A model generated the notes under the pieces. It searched no databases. It saw nothing but the letters and a program-made list of their open reading frames with translations, and was not told where the DNA came from. From assembly GCF_000163055.2 (NCBI RefSeq), contig NC_022111.1, positions 806,001 to 870,000 on the forward strand: DNA of 64,000 bases, given 5' to 3'. The DNA is from Prevotella sp. oral taxon 299 str. F0039. Lineage in GTDB: Bacteria > Bacteroidota > Bacteroidia > Bacteroidales > Bacteroidaceae. Position 1 is the stretch's first letter; each line of letters starts with the position of its first letter. Position numbers and translations under genes: made by a program. Positions 17,605-26,518 of this stretch are shown here, piece after piece.

Positions 17605-19416
17605 ATGATTGATCCTAAACAGTATTATAAAGCACAACAGCTTGAACATAGAAATATTTTAAAAGTATTACAGAAGAAAGAGTTCAATCTTTTTATTGGT
17701 AGATTATTTTTAGGCTTTTCCTCTTTATCTCTACTTATATGGGGATTTTATACCAAATCAATAGGACTTGGTTTAGGTGGCGTTATCTCATTGTTACTGT
17801 TTATTGGTTGTGTATATTGGTATAAAAGTAATCTCAATAAAATTAAACAATGCAAGCAAATCCTTAAAGCTGTTAATAATGAACTACTCTATTTCAAAGG
17901 AGAATTTACGGCATACAATGGAAAAGACTATGTTTCTGCCCAACATCCATTTACATACAATATCGATATTTTTGGCGAATCGTCTTTGTTTCATCGCATC
18001 AACAGAACTATAACTCAAAGTGGATCTAAGCAATTAGCCTCTTTCTTATCGAATGTGGGATGCGGAAAGCATGATATTTTACAACGACAAGCAACCCTTG
18101 ATGAGCTAGAAAAGCAGCACGACTACTTAATTCATCACAAATCAATTGATGAAATAGAAAGTAAAAAGATTCGTTTTAGTGCAGAAAACTACTCTTCTAT
18201 ATTTAATATAAGGACATTAAGTTTCATCATGTCTTTATCTCTTTTCATTCTAATAAGCTGTTGGGGAAATCTTTTCACATGCTTGTTTTTAGGAAAATCA
18301 CTCATTCTACCTATTTATATTCTTGCTAGTATTATCTTCATCAATGGAATAATTAGTACATTTTACTTTCAAAAGGGAAATAAAATCATACTAAAACTCA
18401 AGCAGTTAATATCTTTATCTGAAAGTTATGCCCCTATTATATCTTTAAATACAGCCATAACATTTAAAAGTAATACTTTAAAGGAAATTCAATCAGCCTT
18501 ACTACTACATAAAAAGAATTTGAAAGAACTCAGCACGATGAATGAATTTCTTGGCTTTAGGAATAATGTTATTTTGTGGATGGTTAGTAATACACTTTTC
18601 CTTCTTGATGTATTTATTTTTATCAAGTTCATAAAATGGGAAAAGAAAAACTTGTCAGAACTTCACGATTTAGAGGACACTATAGGATATTTAGATGCTT
18701 TAATAAGTTTAGCAACATATAATTTTAATCATCCTAATGCTGTAACTCCTCAGATTGTAACCAGTGGTTGCATATCAGGAAAGAACATCTATCACCCATT
18801 TATGACCTTTAAAGAAGCCATAGGAAACGACTTCACTCAAGAAGAAAGTATAATTACAATTATTACTGGTGCAAATATGTCTGGAAAGAGTACCTTTTTA
18901 CGCACCATTGCTCTCAATATTGTACTTGCAAATACTGGCTGTAAAGTGTGCGCAGAGTCCTTTCTGCTTAATGCTTCAATCAAATTGTTTACAAGTATGC
19001 GTACTCAAGATAATATAGTTGCAGGCAAATCCTATTTCAATGCAGAGATAGACAGATTAGAAAGTGCTATAGATTATGGAATGAAACACCCTTCTACATT
19101 GTTTATCTTTGACGAAGTTTTAAAAGGAACCAACTCAGAAGATAAACTATTAGGTTCTATTAATCTACTAAAATTCTTCTCTCAAAAACAATTTATGGTA
19201 ATTATTGCTACGCATGACCTAGGAGTTACACACCTAGAAGAGGAGTTTGGCAGTGATAAGTATATCAATTATTGTTTTGAAATAGAACTAACAACTCCTA
19301 TTTTGTACTCTTATACAATCAATAGAGGTATTTGTAAAAATAAGAATGCATCTTTTATTGTCAATAAGATGCTGGAGTCAAAAATAAAGATGAATAATGA
19401 TATAGAAGAAAAATAA
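17605..19416 (+). CDS. Membrane-anchored MutS-like ATPase
   Basis: The 603-residue protein ends in a MutS domain V ATPase. It has Walker A ITGANMSGKSTFLRT (about residues 420-434), a Walker B region LFIFDEVLKGTNSEDK (about 500-515) and the signature MRTQDNIVAGKSYFNAEIDR between them. The N-terminal half has hydrophobic segments at about residues 28-73, 199-256 and 319-342, predicted to span the membrane. The mismatch-recognition domain of MutS1 (FxE) and the Smr domain of MutS2 are absent. Membrane MutS homologues occur in Bacteroidetes, but their function is not established to my knowledge, so a role in mismatch repair should not be assumed. It is a single-gene transcript with its own promoter and terminator. 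Confidence 0.8.
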   Translation: MIDPKQYYKAQQLEHRNILKVLQKKEFNLFIGRLFLGFSSLSLLIWGFYTKSIGLGLGGVISLLLFIGCVYWYKSNLNKIKQCKQILKAVNNELLYFKGEFTAYNGKDYVSAQHPFTYNIDIFGESSLFHRINRTITQSGSKQLASFLSNVGCGKHDILQRQATLDELEKQHDYLIHHKSIDEIESKKIRFSAENYSSIFNIRTLSFIMSLSLFILISCWGNLFTCLFLGKSLILPIYILASIIFINGIISTFYFQKGNKIILKLKQLISLSESYAPIISLNTAITFKSNTLKEIQSALLLHKKNLKELSTMNEFLGFRNNVILWMVSNTLFLLDVFIFIKFIKWEKKNLSELHDLEDTIGYLDALISLATYNFNHPNAVTPQIVTSGCISGKNIYHPFMTFKEAIGNDFTQEESIITIITGANMSGKSTFLRTIALNIVLANTGCKVCAESFLLNASIKLFTSMRTQDNIVAGKSYFNAEIDRLESAIDYGMKHPSTLFIFDEVLKGTNSEDKLLGSINLLKFFSQKQFMVIIATHDLGVTHLEEEFGSDKYINYCFEIELTTPILYSYTINRGICKNKNASFIVNKMLESKIKMNNDIEEK

Positions 19417-19445
19417 ATCTTTCTTTCAAGAAACATCCTTTCATT

Positions 19446-19479
19446 GAGTTATTGAATTCACTTCAATAACTCTTTTTTA
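19446..19479 (+). terminator. Rho-independent terminator of the MutS-like gene
   Basis: GAGTTATTGAA (19446-19456) pairs perfectly with TTCAATAACTC (19462-19472) and is followed by a T run. It separates the plus-strand MutS-like gene from the convergent B12 operon. Confidence 0.85.
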
Positions 19480-19523
19480 TGTTGGACTTTCACACTAAAT
19501 TCATTTTCTTGCACCATCAAGAA

Positions 19524-20552
19524 TTACGAAAATCGTTTTAGTTTAAACACAATTACATATAAAACGATGGGGGCACCAACCAAAGAAGTAACTGCATTAA
19601 GAGGTAAAGTTCCCCTTTCACCTGGCAAAACACACAAAAGATTACAGAATAAAGCCATCGCCACCCCTGTAAAAAGGGTTAAAGGCAATAGCCATTTATT
19701 GTCTTCAGAACTAATAACTAAGCGTACAAGATGCGGAACAGCAAGTCCAATAAAAGATATAGGACCACAAAAAGAAGTAACACTAGCAACAAGTAGACCT
19801 GTAACGATTAATAAAGTACTGCGCAAGGTTTGCACCTTTATACCTAAATTACGGGCATATAACTCTCCTAAAGAAAAGGCATTTAAAGGCTTTATCAAGA
19901 AAAATGTACTGATTAAAACGGGTATAATAAGTAGTGAAAAGAGTGGTATTTGCTCTAAAGTAACACTATTAAAGCTACCCATTCCCCACAACAAATACGA
20001 CCGAACACCATCGTCTGTAGCATAAAAATTAAGAAGTGTGATGGCTGAAGACGTTAAATAGCCTATCATTATACCAATAATCAATAGTACAATGGCATTG
20101 CGAACAATATTTGAAAACAATAAGACGATTAATGCAATAGTTATTGACCCCACAAAAGCAGCTATCAAAACAGCAGCATAACCACTTGCTGTTAAACCGC
20201 CAAGAGTGATGTTTCCGCCCATCATAAGTAGCACTAAAGCAACTCCGAGTGCTGCTCCTGAATCAATTCCAAATAGAGATGGACCTGCCAAAGGATTCTT
20301 AAATGTTGTTTGAAGCAACAAACCTGATGTCGCAAGAGATGCGCCACATAATATAGCAGTTATAACTTGAGGAAGTCGAAGATTATAAATAATATAACTA
20401 CTTGCTTGCAATTCATTAGAACTGTCACCACTCAAAATAGCCATTACATCACTAAAAGAAATGTAAACACTACCCACAAGAATGTTCAAGACTATCAATA
20501 AAGGAATAAAGATTGCAAGAACGATGCTATATGTATAAAGCTTTGTTTTCAA
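19524..20552 (-). CDS. btuC: FecCD-family ABC transporter permease, BtuC-like
   Basis: The polytopic inner-membrane protein has about ten hydrophobic segments and the FecCD/BtuC signatures LRLPQVITAILCGASLATSG, NPLAGPSLFGIDSGAALG and GPISFIGLAVPHLVR. A longer reading starts with ATG at 20630 and overlaps the upstream gene by 82 nt. A TTG at 20552 overlaps the upstream TGA by four bases (TTGA) and gives 342 residues, the usual family size, so I prefer it. It is the last gene of a riboswitch-controlled operon. B12 is the likely substrate because of that context. No ATPase (BtuD) gene follows. Confidence 0.85.
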   Translation of the reverse strand: MKTKLYTYSIVLAIFIPLLIVLNILVGSVYISFSDVMAILSGDSSNELQASSYIIYNLRLPQVITAILCGASLATSGLLLQTTFKNPLAGPSLFGIDSGAALGVALVLLMMGGNITLGGLTASGYAAVLIAAFVGSITIALIVLLFSNIVRNAIVLLIIGIMIGYLTSSAITLLNFYATDDGVRSYLLWGMGSFNSVTLEQIPLFSLLIIPVLISTFFLIKPLNAFSLGELYARNLGIKVQTLRSTLLIVTGLLVASVTSFCGPISFIGLAVPHLVRLVISSEDNKWLLPLTLFTGVAMALFCNLLCVLPGERGTLPLNAVTSLVGAPIVLYVIVFKLKRFS

Positions 20553-21676
20553 AGTTTCTTGTAATATTTTAATTGATTTGCCTGAAAATGGTTCGGGTGA
20601 AGCATGATTATAAAGTCGTGAAGGAGCCAATCTGGACGGAAAGGAGTCTCTTCAAAAAATGGAACTTTAGAGGCATTACAAGCATAAATAGCTCCATTCA
20701 CAACCACTTTAAGAGCCTTATATCGGTCATTCTCTTTCAATAAATCACCTATAGTCATATCTTTCTCACCATTATAAGTAAACGCCCACACCTTTGCTTG
20801 CTGTGTTTTAGCAAATACTTGTTCAAAAGTTAAGGGAATAGAACCTGCCTTCTCATTATCAGAAAACGAATAAATACCATTTGCATCCTTTATTAATTGT
20901 GCAATAGTACTTGTTCCTCCAGGACAATACCATGTGCTAGACATCAAGCGTTCGGTAAATATTTCGTTCTTGGAATGAAGCTGATGAGCCATAATGGTTT
21001 GCGCTTTATAGTTTCTTTCCACCTCATCAAATAAAATTTCTGCAAGTTCTTCACAATCAAAAAACACGCTATATACCTTCATCCACTCTGCTCTTGCCAA
21101 CGAAGAAGATTCCATATAGTCGGCACAAAAAATGATAGGAACACCTAATTTATCTAAGTTTTGATAGCTTCCTGCCTGCTCATAGGGAGAAAGGAACAAG
21201 GCATCGGGTTTTATTAAAATAAGTTTCTCGATATTAGGTTGAAACTCTTCGCCTGCATCAGCAATCTTTCCTCTTTTAATCTCTTTTTCTATTATAGGTA
21301 TATGAATATACTTTCGTCCTAAAACAGCAGAAATATTGTTTGTTTGTTTTAATTGATCTAAAAGATAACAATGAGCTGCTGTAGACATTACACATCGTTC
21401 TAAAGGAACTGAAACCTTTGTTCCTTTGAGAGAAGAAGGTATCTTTTGAACTTTATCTCGGGTGTAAAGAATATATCGTTGCAACAACTTTTCACCCTTC
21501 CAGGGATTCTTTATGTCAACAATTGTATAATCCTGAAAACGAATAACATCAACTCCACGAGCATATTTCAATTGAAGTGTATCGCCCACTTCTGTAAGTT
21601 CTCGTTGTTTTGAGGAATTACATGAAGTGAACAACACACTCAATATAACTATAATACAATAAATAACAGAATGCAT
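20549..21676 (-). CDS. btuF: ABC transporter substrate-binding lipoprotein, BtuF-like
   Basis: The 375-residue protein has a signal peptide and lipobox LFTSC (Cys about residue 19). It has a helical-backbone (TroA/BtuF/FepB) binding fold, with KYARGVDVIRFQDYTIVDI early and LGRKYIHIPIIEK, ILIKPDALFLSPYEQ and LGVPIIFCADYMESSSLARA in the first lobe. It should deliver a corrinoid or iron chelate to the adjacent permease. The riboswitch upstream of the operon favours cobalamin. Its ATG shares its A with the stop of the preceding BtuG-like gene. Confidence 0.8.
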   Translation of the reverse strand: MHSVIYCIIVILSVLFTSCNSSKQRELTEVGDTLQLKYARGVDVIRFQDYTIVDIKNPWKGEKLLQRYILYTRDKVQKIPSSLKGTKVSVPLERCVMSTAAHCYLLDQLKQTNNISAVLGRKYIHIPIIEKEIKRGKIADAGEEFQPNIEKLILIKPDALFLSPYEQAGSYQNLDKLGVPIIFCADYMESSSLARAEWMKVYSVFFDCEELAEILFDEVERNYKAQTIMAHQLHSKNEIFTERLMSSTWYCPGGTSTIAQLIKDANGIYSFSDNEKAGSIPLTFEQVFAKTQQAKVWAFTYNGEKDMTIGDLLKENDRYKALKVVVNGAIYACNASKVPFFEETPFRPDWLLHDFIIMLHPNHFQANQLKYYKKL

Positions 21677-22770
21677 TATCTTAAGAATACTACAGTATTA
21701 GGATTGATACCGCCTGCACTAAACTTATTAATGTAAGTACCATTTTTATCAAAATGATAAACAACACCATTACTAACATAGTCTGTTGTACCAATATAAA
21801 AGCTTCCATCAAATGAATTTCTTGTAACCATATACACGGTGTTAGAATGCAACTCTGTAGGAGCTTTTTTCAAATTCCATGTACTTGTTTGTTTAGTATC
21901 GCTATTATATACCGTGAAACTATTTACATCTTGAGAGATTGCAGCAGATTTATTCTTCACCATATAAAGTAAATTATCTACAGCAAGCACCTTATCTACT
22001 TGTGCAATGAGTTGATATTCAAACTTATTTAAGTCATAAGAATAAACTTGTCCATAATAAGTTGACCAGTCTGCGCTGTGATATAACGCAGTGATATAAG
22101 TATAATTACCAGTAGAAACAATACTAGTAGGATTGTAAGGAGCTGGATGTGTTGTTGAAGTTTTAAACTGTTGGATATCAATTGCAGATAAAGTATTTCC
22201 TTCTCCATATCCTGAATTAACACAATAGAGTTTTCCTTTAGATTCAATTATTTGCTCAGGATTAGCTCCAACCTTTACACTATCTTCAAGAGTTAATGTC
22301 TTTGCATCGAAACGAGCAACGTATCCGCCATAACATGTAACATAAAGTTTATTGTTAACAGCCACTACTTTACGTGGAGCACCAATGGTATTAAACTTCT
22401 CGAATGCTGCCAATTGAAGTCCAGCACCACTCAAACGTAAAAGTCTTTTTGAGTTATTCACCACAACATAGATATCTCCATCATAAGTAATCATATCATT
22501 TGCAGTGTCACCTAACTTCTGTTTGTTTTGTGTTTCGTAGATATCTGCATTAAAAATGGTGTCGTTTTGAGGATTAAAGAAATAAAGGTGAGAGTTGTTT
22601 TTACCAAAACTTCCTTCGCTAAGAACAAAACCTCTGTATGAAGGTAAATCCACTTTAGAATCTTTTCTCCATTCTTCCATTCCATTACTATCATCTGAAC
22701 ATGCGGTGAAAAGAGACAAAGAACTTACAAGACACAAGGCAAAAAGCCATAAAATAGTTAATTTTTTCAT
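21676..22770 (-). CDS. btuG: DUF5074 beta-propeller surface lipoprotein, BtuG-like
   Basis: The 364-residue protein begins with a lipoprotein signal, FTACSDDSNG. The Ser-Asp-Asp after the lipid-modified Cys resembles the surface-export signal of Bacteroidetes lipoproteins. The rest is a repeated beta-propeller (GDIYVVVNNSKRLLRL, NKLYVTCYGGYVARFDAKTL, GKLYCVNSGYGEG, GNYTYITALYHS). In Bacteroides thetaiotaomicron, BtuG is a propeller lipoprotein that binds B12 very tightly and sits on BtuB. The fold, lipidation and position next to BtuB support the same role here. The gene ends at 21676, where the BtuF-like gene starts. Confidence 0.75.
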   Translation of the reverse strand: MKKLTILWLFALCLVSSLSLFTACSDDSNGMEEWRKDSKVDLPSYRGFVLSEGSFGKNNSHLYFFNPQNDTIFNADIYETQNKQKLGDTANDMITYDGDIYVVVNNSKRLLRLSGAGLQLAAFEKFNTIGAPRKVVAVNNKLYVTCYGGYVARFDAKTLTLEDSVKVGANPEQIIESKGKLYCVNSGYGEGNTLSAIDIQQFKTSTTHPAPYNPTSIVSTGNYTYITALYHSADWSTYYGQVYSYDLNKFEYQLIAQVDKVLAVDNLLYMVKNKSAAISQDVNSFTVYNSDTKQTSTWNLKKAPTELHSNTVYMVTRNSFDGSFYIGTTDYVSNGVVYHFDKNGTYINKFSAGGINPNTVVFLR

Positions 22771-22784
22771 CTATTAAATTGTTT

Positions 22785-24779
22785 TTATAAAGTTAAAGAT
22801 GTCGTGAATCGCATTTGACGACCAGGCATCGGATAATATTTTATAATATCATATTGTTGATTTGTGATATTCTGTAAAGTGAGAGAACACATCATTTTGA
22901 CTTGCTTCAACATAAAATCTTTACTAAAAGTCACGCTATGTTCGGTAAAAGGAGCAAGTCTGTATTCACTTGTTTGTTGCATCATACTATAACGTTCGCT
23001 ATTAGTAGACATGCTATAACCAACGCTTAACCAAGGCAATTGAGCAACAAGCGTGCAATGAGCACTATGTCTTGGAGTGTAAGGCAATTGCTTATTGAAA
23101 GAATAAGTTGCCCTATCACTTCTGTCTAATGCCTGTTGTTGCGAATAAGAAAGAGTTCCTTGTAGAGAAAAAGATTTGGAAATAAGTAGAAAAATGTTCG
23201 TTGTAAAATCTAATCCATAGATATTTACTTTTCCGAAATTAACCATTTTCCATACATATAGTGATGGGAAAGCAACCAATTTGTCTTTCACCTTATTATA
23301 ATATACATCTACTGTAGTCTCTATTTTCGCTTTATTACAAAGCAATCCCTTATAGGTCAATCCACAATTCACCATCATTGCTTGCTCTGGGCGAAGCTTC
23401 GTGTTACCAAACTTCAAATAATAAAGTTCATTAAATGATGGCATTCGATAGCAACTCTTCAACATTAATCGCATCAACAAACTATTATTAGGAAGCAAAG
23501 CATAGGACATTGCTAATGAAGGAGATAGATTGAATCTTGTAAGAGTAGATGAACTATTCTTTGTTTTTTCGCTACTAAAAGATGAAACGAGGGTTCCTTC
23601 GCTTTTAAAATGCTTGTAATGGCATTTTAAATTGAGTGCTGTTAAACTTGTAAAGCGAACAGGGTGCGCTGTTATAGCAGCACTCTCAAGAAGTTTATTC
23701 AAAGAGAAATCCTGTGAAAGAGATAACGTCAAAGCTGAAGAAAGCGTGTAAGCAAAGGCAGAAGAAAGATAGAATTCGTTCTGACAATTCATTTCTTTCA
23801 ACATTCCTGTCGGATATTTACTACCCAAATCTACATATTTATTTCGAGCATAACTATAGTTTAAGATTGCTTTCATTTGCATTCTCTGATCTAAGAGTAG
23901 TGCTTTAAAATTCGTTTGGAATGCAAAATTATCGTCCCATAATCGCTCTTTAGCATCGTGATTATACAAAATCACTCCACCAGGAAGCCCTCTTTCTGAA
24001 TGATAATAATTGACTTTGGAATGTAATAAAACTCCTTCTTTAAACAAATGGAAAAGGTTTAATTCTGAATTAAGAGAAGAAATATCATCGTTTTGGCGTT
24101 TCTCTTTGGTTATTAACCTTCCATTTTTCAAAATAAAAGGATAATCACCCTTACTCTTGATATATGTAATATTAGCTCCAATTGATGTCTTGGGACTTAT
24201 TTTTTGCCACAAACGAAAAGATGGTTGATAGTAATTAAAAGAACCAAAAGTTAGACTTCCGTTGACACTTGTATTCTTATTCGAATAGAGAAAGGCTTTT
24301 CCATCAGTCTCAATCATTAGTATTCCAGCAGAAGCATAATGTCTTGCGGTTTGCAATAAAGCACTACTATGCCCTAAAGCCACACTTGTTTGAGCCACTC
24401 CATCTGTGGTAAATCGTCCTATATCAATCTGTCCTGCTTGTAAATTGCTAAGAACTAAACCATCATAACTAACTGCTGTATGATGAGAAGATAGTCCTCT
24501 AAGACTAATTGTCTTCAATCCGCCCAGTCCTCCATAATCTTTTACAGCTACACCAGCAAAGTACTTTACCGCATCTGATATGCGATGAAATCCCAATTGC
24601 TGCATTTGTTGGTTATCAAAGGTCTGTATGGGCAGTAAAGCAAGGGCATTAATGGGTTTTTTACTACCATATATCTTGACTCCTTCGAGCTGATATGTGG
24701 TAGTAATACTATCGTTCTGTGCATTAATTGACAATACACACAAAAAGAGAAAGAAGAGAATTAGACCCTTTCTTAACAT
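22785..24779 (-). CDS. btuB: TonB-dependent outer membrane receptor, BtuB-like
   Basis: The protein has a signal peptide (MLRKGLILFFLFLCVLSINA), a plug domain with LEGVKIYGSKKP, the plug motif YGGLGGLKTISLRGLSSHHT and QAGQIDIGRFTTDGV, and a beta-barrel ending in RQMRFTTSLTL. The ATG at 24779 is preferred over a TTG at 24794; it gives 664 residues, a normal BtuB size. It is the first gene after the cobalamin riboswitch and is followed 14 nt later by the BtuG-like gene. It would import corrinoids across the outer membrane using TonB energy. Confidence 0.85.
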   Translation of the reverse strand: MLRKGLILFFLFLCVLSINAQNDSITTTYQLEGVKIYGSKKPINALALLPIQTFDNQQMQQLGFHRISDAVKYFAGVAVKDYGGLGGLKTISLRGLSSHHTAVSYDGLVLSNLQAGQIDIGRFTTDGVAQTSVALGHSSALLQTARHYASAGILMIETDGKAFLYSNKNTSVNGSLTFGSFNYYQPSFRLWQKISPKTSIGANITYIKSKGDYPFILKNGRLITKEKRQNDDISSLNSELNLFHLFKEGVLLHSKVNYYHSERGLPGGVILYNHDAKERLWDDNFAFQTNFKALLLDQRMQMKAILNYSYARNKYVDLGSKYPTGMLKEMNCQNEFYLSSAFAYTLSSALTLSLSQDFSLNKLLESAAITAHPVRFTSLTALNLKCHYKHFKSEGTLVSSFSSEKTKNSSSTLTRFNLSPSLAMSYALLPNNSLLMRLMLKSCYRMPSFNELYYLKFGNTKLRPEQAMMVNCGLTYKGLLCNKAKIETTVDVYYNKVKDKLVAFPSLYVWKMVNFGKVNIYGLDFTTNIFLLISKSFSLQGTLSYSQQQALDRSDRATYSFNKQLPYTPRHSAHCTLVAQLPWLSVGYSMSTNSERYSMMQQTSEYRLAPFTEHSVTFSKDFMLKQVKMMCSLTLQNITNQQYDIIKYYPMPGRQMRFTTSLTL

Positions 24780-24847
24780 ATTGTATTTCCACAAAAATAT
24801 GTTTTTGATAGTCTTCCTCGAGACGAATCAAAACTTAAAAAGCATAA

Positions 24848-25050
24848 TGGCAGGTCTTCTGACTTTGCAAAACGAAGATAAACGTCTTCCCAATTATATC
24901 AGTGACATAGTGTTTATTTCGTAATAATTATTGCTTACAGCAGCGGGACTGTTCAAGACTTTCACTTGATTCCCTTTTAATTCGTCTATCCATATCATAC
25001 AGAATATCTTGCAATTCTTTACGTATTATTAAGTCGGACGAAACCATTTG
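24848..25050 (-). ncRNA. Cobalamin (adenosylcobalamin) riboswitch
   Basis: Reading the minus strand, the order of conserved blocks is: GGTTTCGTCCGA near the 5' end (about 25034-25046), AAAAGGGAATCAAGTGAAAG (about 24960-24979), GAACAGTCCCGCTGCTGTAA (about 24935-24954), the B12-box core GTCACTGA (24899-24906), TTGGGAAGACG (24883-24893) and the terminal GAAGACCTGCC (about 24850-24860). This is the standard cobalamin aptamer. It lies 69 nt upstream of the btuB-like ATG, so B12 should repress the uptake operon. Confidence 0.92.
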
Positions 25051-25056
25051 CATTTG

Positions 25057-25064
25057 CAAAAATA
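25057..25064 (-). promoter_or_regulatory. Promoter -7 box of the B12 operon
   Basis: On the minus strand it reads TATTTTTG, directly before the riboswitch 5' end. It lies 7 nt from the end of the upstream acid phosphatase gene. Confidence 0.6.
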
Positions 25065-25070
25065 CAATAT

Positions 25071-25853
25071 TTATTTTGAAAGACGTATAAATTCGTCCTT
25101 AGCTTTTTGCAATTGTTTTATAAAAGTCTTATCAGCATGTAAACGAGCCACCGCTGCACTGCCTGCAAGACGAGCATAATCCACATCGCTTTGATAATGA
25201 AACCCAGCTATAACCCTACTCTCTCCTATTTCATATCCACGTTTAAGGATTTCCTCTTGTCGTGTAGGATTAATCTCAGAGAGCACTAATGCAATTCCCC
25301 AACCAGTGGCAGAATGTCCTGAAGGATAAGAACCAGTATTACGATAATGTGGTTCTTTAGCAGGAATAGAGGTCAACTCGTGGAATTGAACGAATGGACG
25401 TTTGCGCATATAGTAATGCTTTGCCGTTTGAGTTGCATATCCACAATCTGAGTTTAACAACGAAAGAAGATAGAATATCTGTGGAGTTGCGGTCTGAGAT
25501 ATTTCTAATCCAAAAACTTCAGAGAACTGTCTTGCCAACGACTCTGCTGTTTGTGTTGCATCATCAATAGCTTGTTCTCCTCTTTTTGTATTTCTTATAG
25601 ACTTTCCCCACTGATATCTTGAGAAGTCATTGAGAAATGCAACACTAGAAGTATCAGGTGGAGCAGGAAGGTATTTCACACCATCTGGAAGCTCTTTAAC
25701 ACTTAAAAAAGAAGGATACTTATCGTTCTTTTCTTGTGAAAAAGCCACATTTGGACTACTAGCCATAAAACAAAGTGCTAGCATTCCCACCATTTTATTT
25801 TTCAATATCAATTCCATTCTTAAATTATTAATAAAGTATAAGTAAGTTTTCAT
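25071..25853 (-). CDS. Class A acid phosphatase (PAP2 superfamily), periplasmic
   Basis: The protein has an N-terminal signal region ending near SSPNVAFSQ and the three phosphatase motifs: KHYYMRKRP, GSYPSGHSATGWG and SRVIAGFHYQSDVD, giving the catalytic and phosphate-binding Lys, Arg, His, Arg, His and Asp. The length of 260 fits PhoN/PhoC enzymes, which release phosphate from organic monoesters in the periplasm. Its ATG overlaps the stop of the thioesterase gene (TAATG). An internal ATG 36 nt downstream (MELILKNKMVG) is an alternative start and gives a more usual signal peptide. Confidence 0.9.
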   Translation of the reverse strand: MKTYLYFINNLRMELILKNKMVGMLALCFMASSPNVAFSQEKNDKYPSFLSVKELPDGVKYLPAPPDTSSVAFLNDFSRYQWGKSIRNTKRGEQAIDDATQTAESLARQFSEVFGLEISQTATPQIFYLLSLLNSDCGYATQTAKHYYMRKRPFVQFHELTSIPAKEPHYRNTGSYPSGHSATGWGIALVLSEINPTRQEEILKRGYEIGESRVIAGFHYQSDVDYARLAGSAAVARLHADKTFIKQLQKAKDEFIRLSK

Positions 25854-26323
25854 TATTCATCTTCAATTTCACATTCGGTAAATCCCATTTCGGTTGCACG
25901 TTTCTTATCGAATGTAAAATAAGTTGCAACACCATTAACGCACACTTCATGATTCTCATTTTCAATACGAGCTTCTATCTTTACAATGTTCCTTAGAATC
26001 GAAGAGATATGAGAGCGTACGATAATTACTTTTGAAGAAGAGAGTATTGGTTTACGATAATTCACCTCTAATTTACTTGTTACGCCTGTTGTTTGTATCT
26101 TTCTCAGTACAACCCAACCTGCAATCTCGTCTATTATCGTACTTAATATTCCTCCATGCATCACACCAACCCAGCCTTGATAGTGATCATTGGGATGCCA
26201 ATATGATATAATCTCATCGCCTTCCTCATAAAATTCCATCTTTAAACCTAATGGATTATTGGGACAACACCCAAAGCAATGATAGTCTTTTTTAGATAAC
26301 CAAGGGTTCTTTATCTTCTTCAT
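25853..26323 (-). CDS. PaaI-type hotdog thioesterase
   Basis: The 156-residue single-domain hotdog protein has HCFGCCPNNPLGLKMEF near the N-terminus. GWVGVMHGGILSTIIDEIAGW (shortened core HGGILSTIIDE, about residues 55-65) holds the catalytic Asp/Glu of the PaaI/YbgC-like clan. It would hydrolyse an acyl-CoA thioester; the substrate cannot be read from sequence. Translationally coupled to the acid phosphatase through a TAATG overlap, though no functional link is obvious. Confidence 0.85.
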   Translation of the reverse strand: MKKIKNPWLSKKDYHCFGCCPNNPLGLKMEFYEEGDEIISYWHPNDHYQGWVGVMHGGILSTIIDEIAGWVVLRKIQTTGVTSKLEVNYRKPILSSSKVIIVRSHISSILRNIVKIEARIENENHEVCVNGVATYFTFDKKRATEMGFTECEIEDE

Positions 26324-26405
26324 ACCAAATTATGATTTAACATTTCTACTTTTACAACTGTTAATTCTTAACATAAAGATACAGTTTTTATTCCATACTG
26401 CAATA

Positions 26406-26413
26406 CAAAAGTA
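26406..26413 (-). promoter_or_regulatory. Promoter -7 box for thioesterase and acid phosphatase
   Basis: On the minus strand it reads TACTTTTG, about 83 nt before the thioesterase ATG. It is divergent from the DUF190 promoter. Confidence 0.5.
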
Positions 26414-26467
26414 CTTATTTCCATTAGAATACCTTTTTTTATACCTTTAATTCTACAAAGTATAGGG

Positions 26468-26483
26468 TATTTTTGTAATTTTG
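26468..26483 (+). promoter_or_regulatory. Tandem -7 boxes before the DUF190 gene
   Basis: TATTTTTG (26468-26475) is followed directly by TAATTTTG (26476-26483). Either could serve the gene starting at 26519. Confidence 0.5.
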
Positions 26484-26518
26484 CAATAACCACTATAAAC
26501 CTACAAACAAGTCAAGTT

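Noticed and set aside
17605..19416. MutS-like gene as mutS or mutS2
   Set aside because: It has membrane segments, no mismatch-recognition domain and no Smr domain, so neither canonical name fits.
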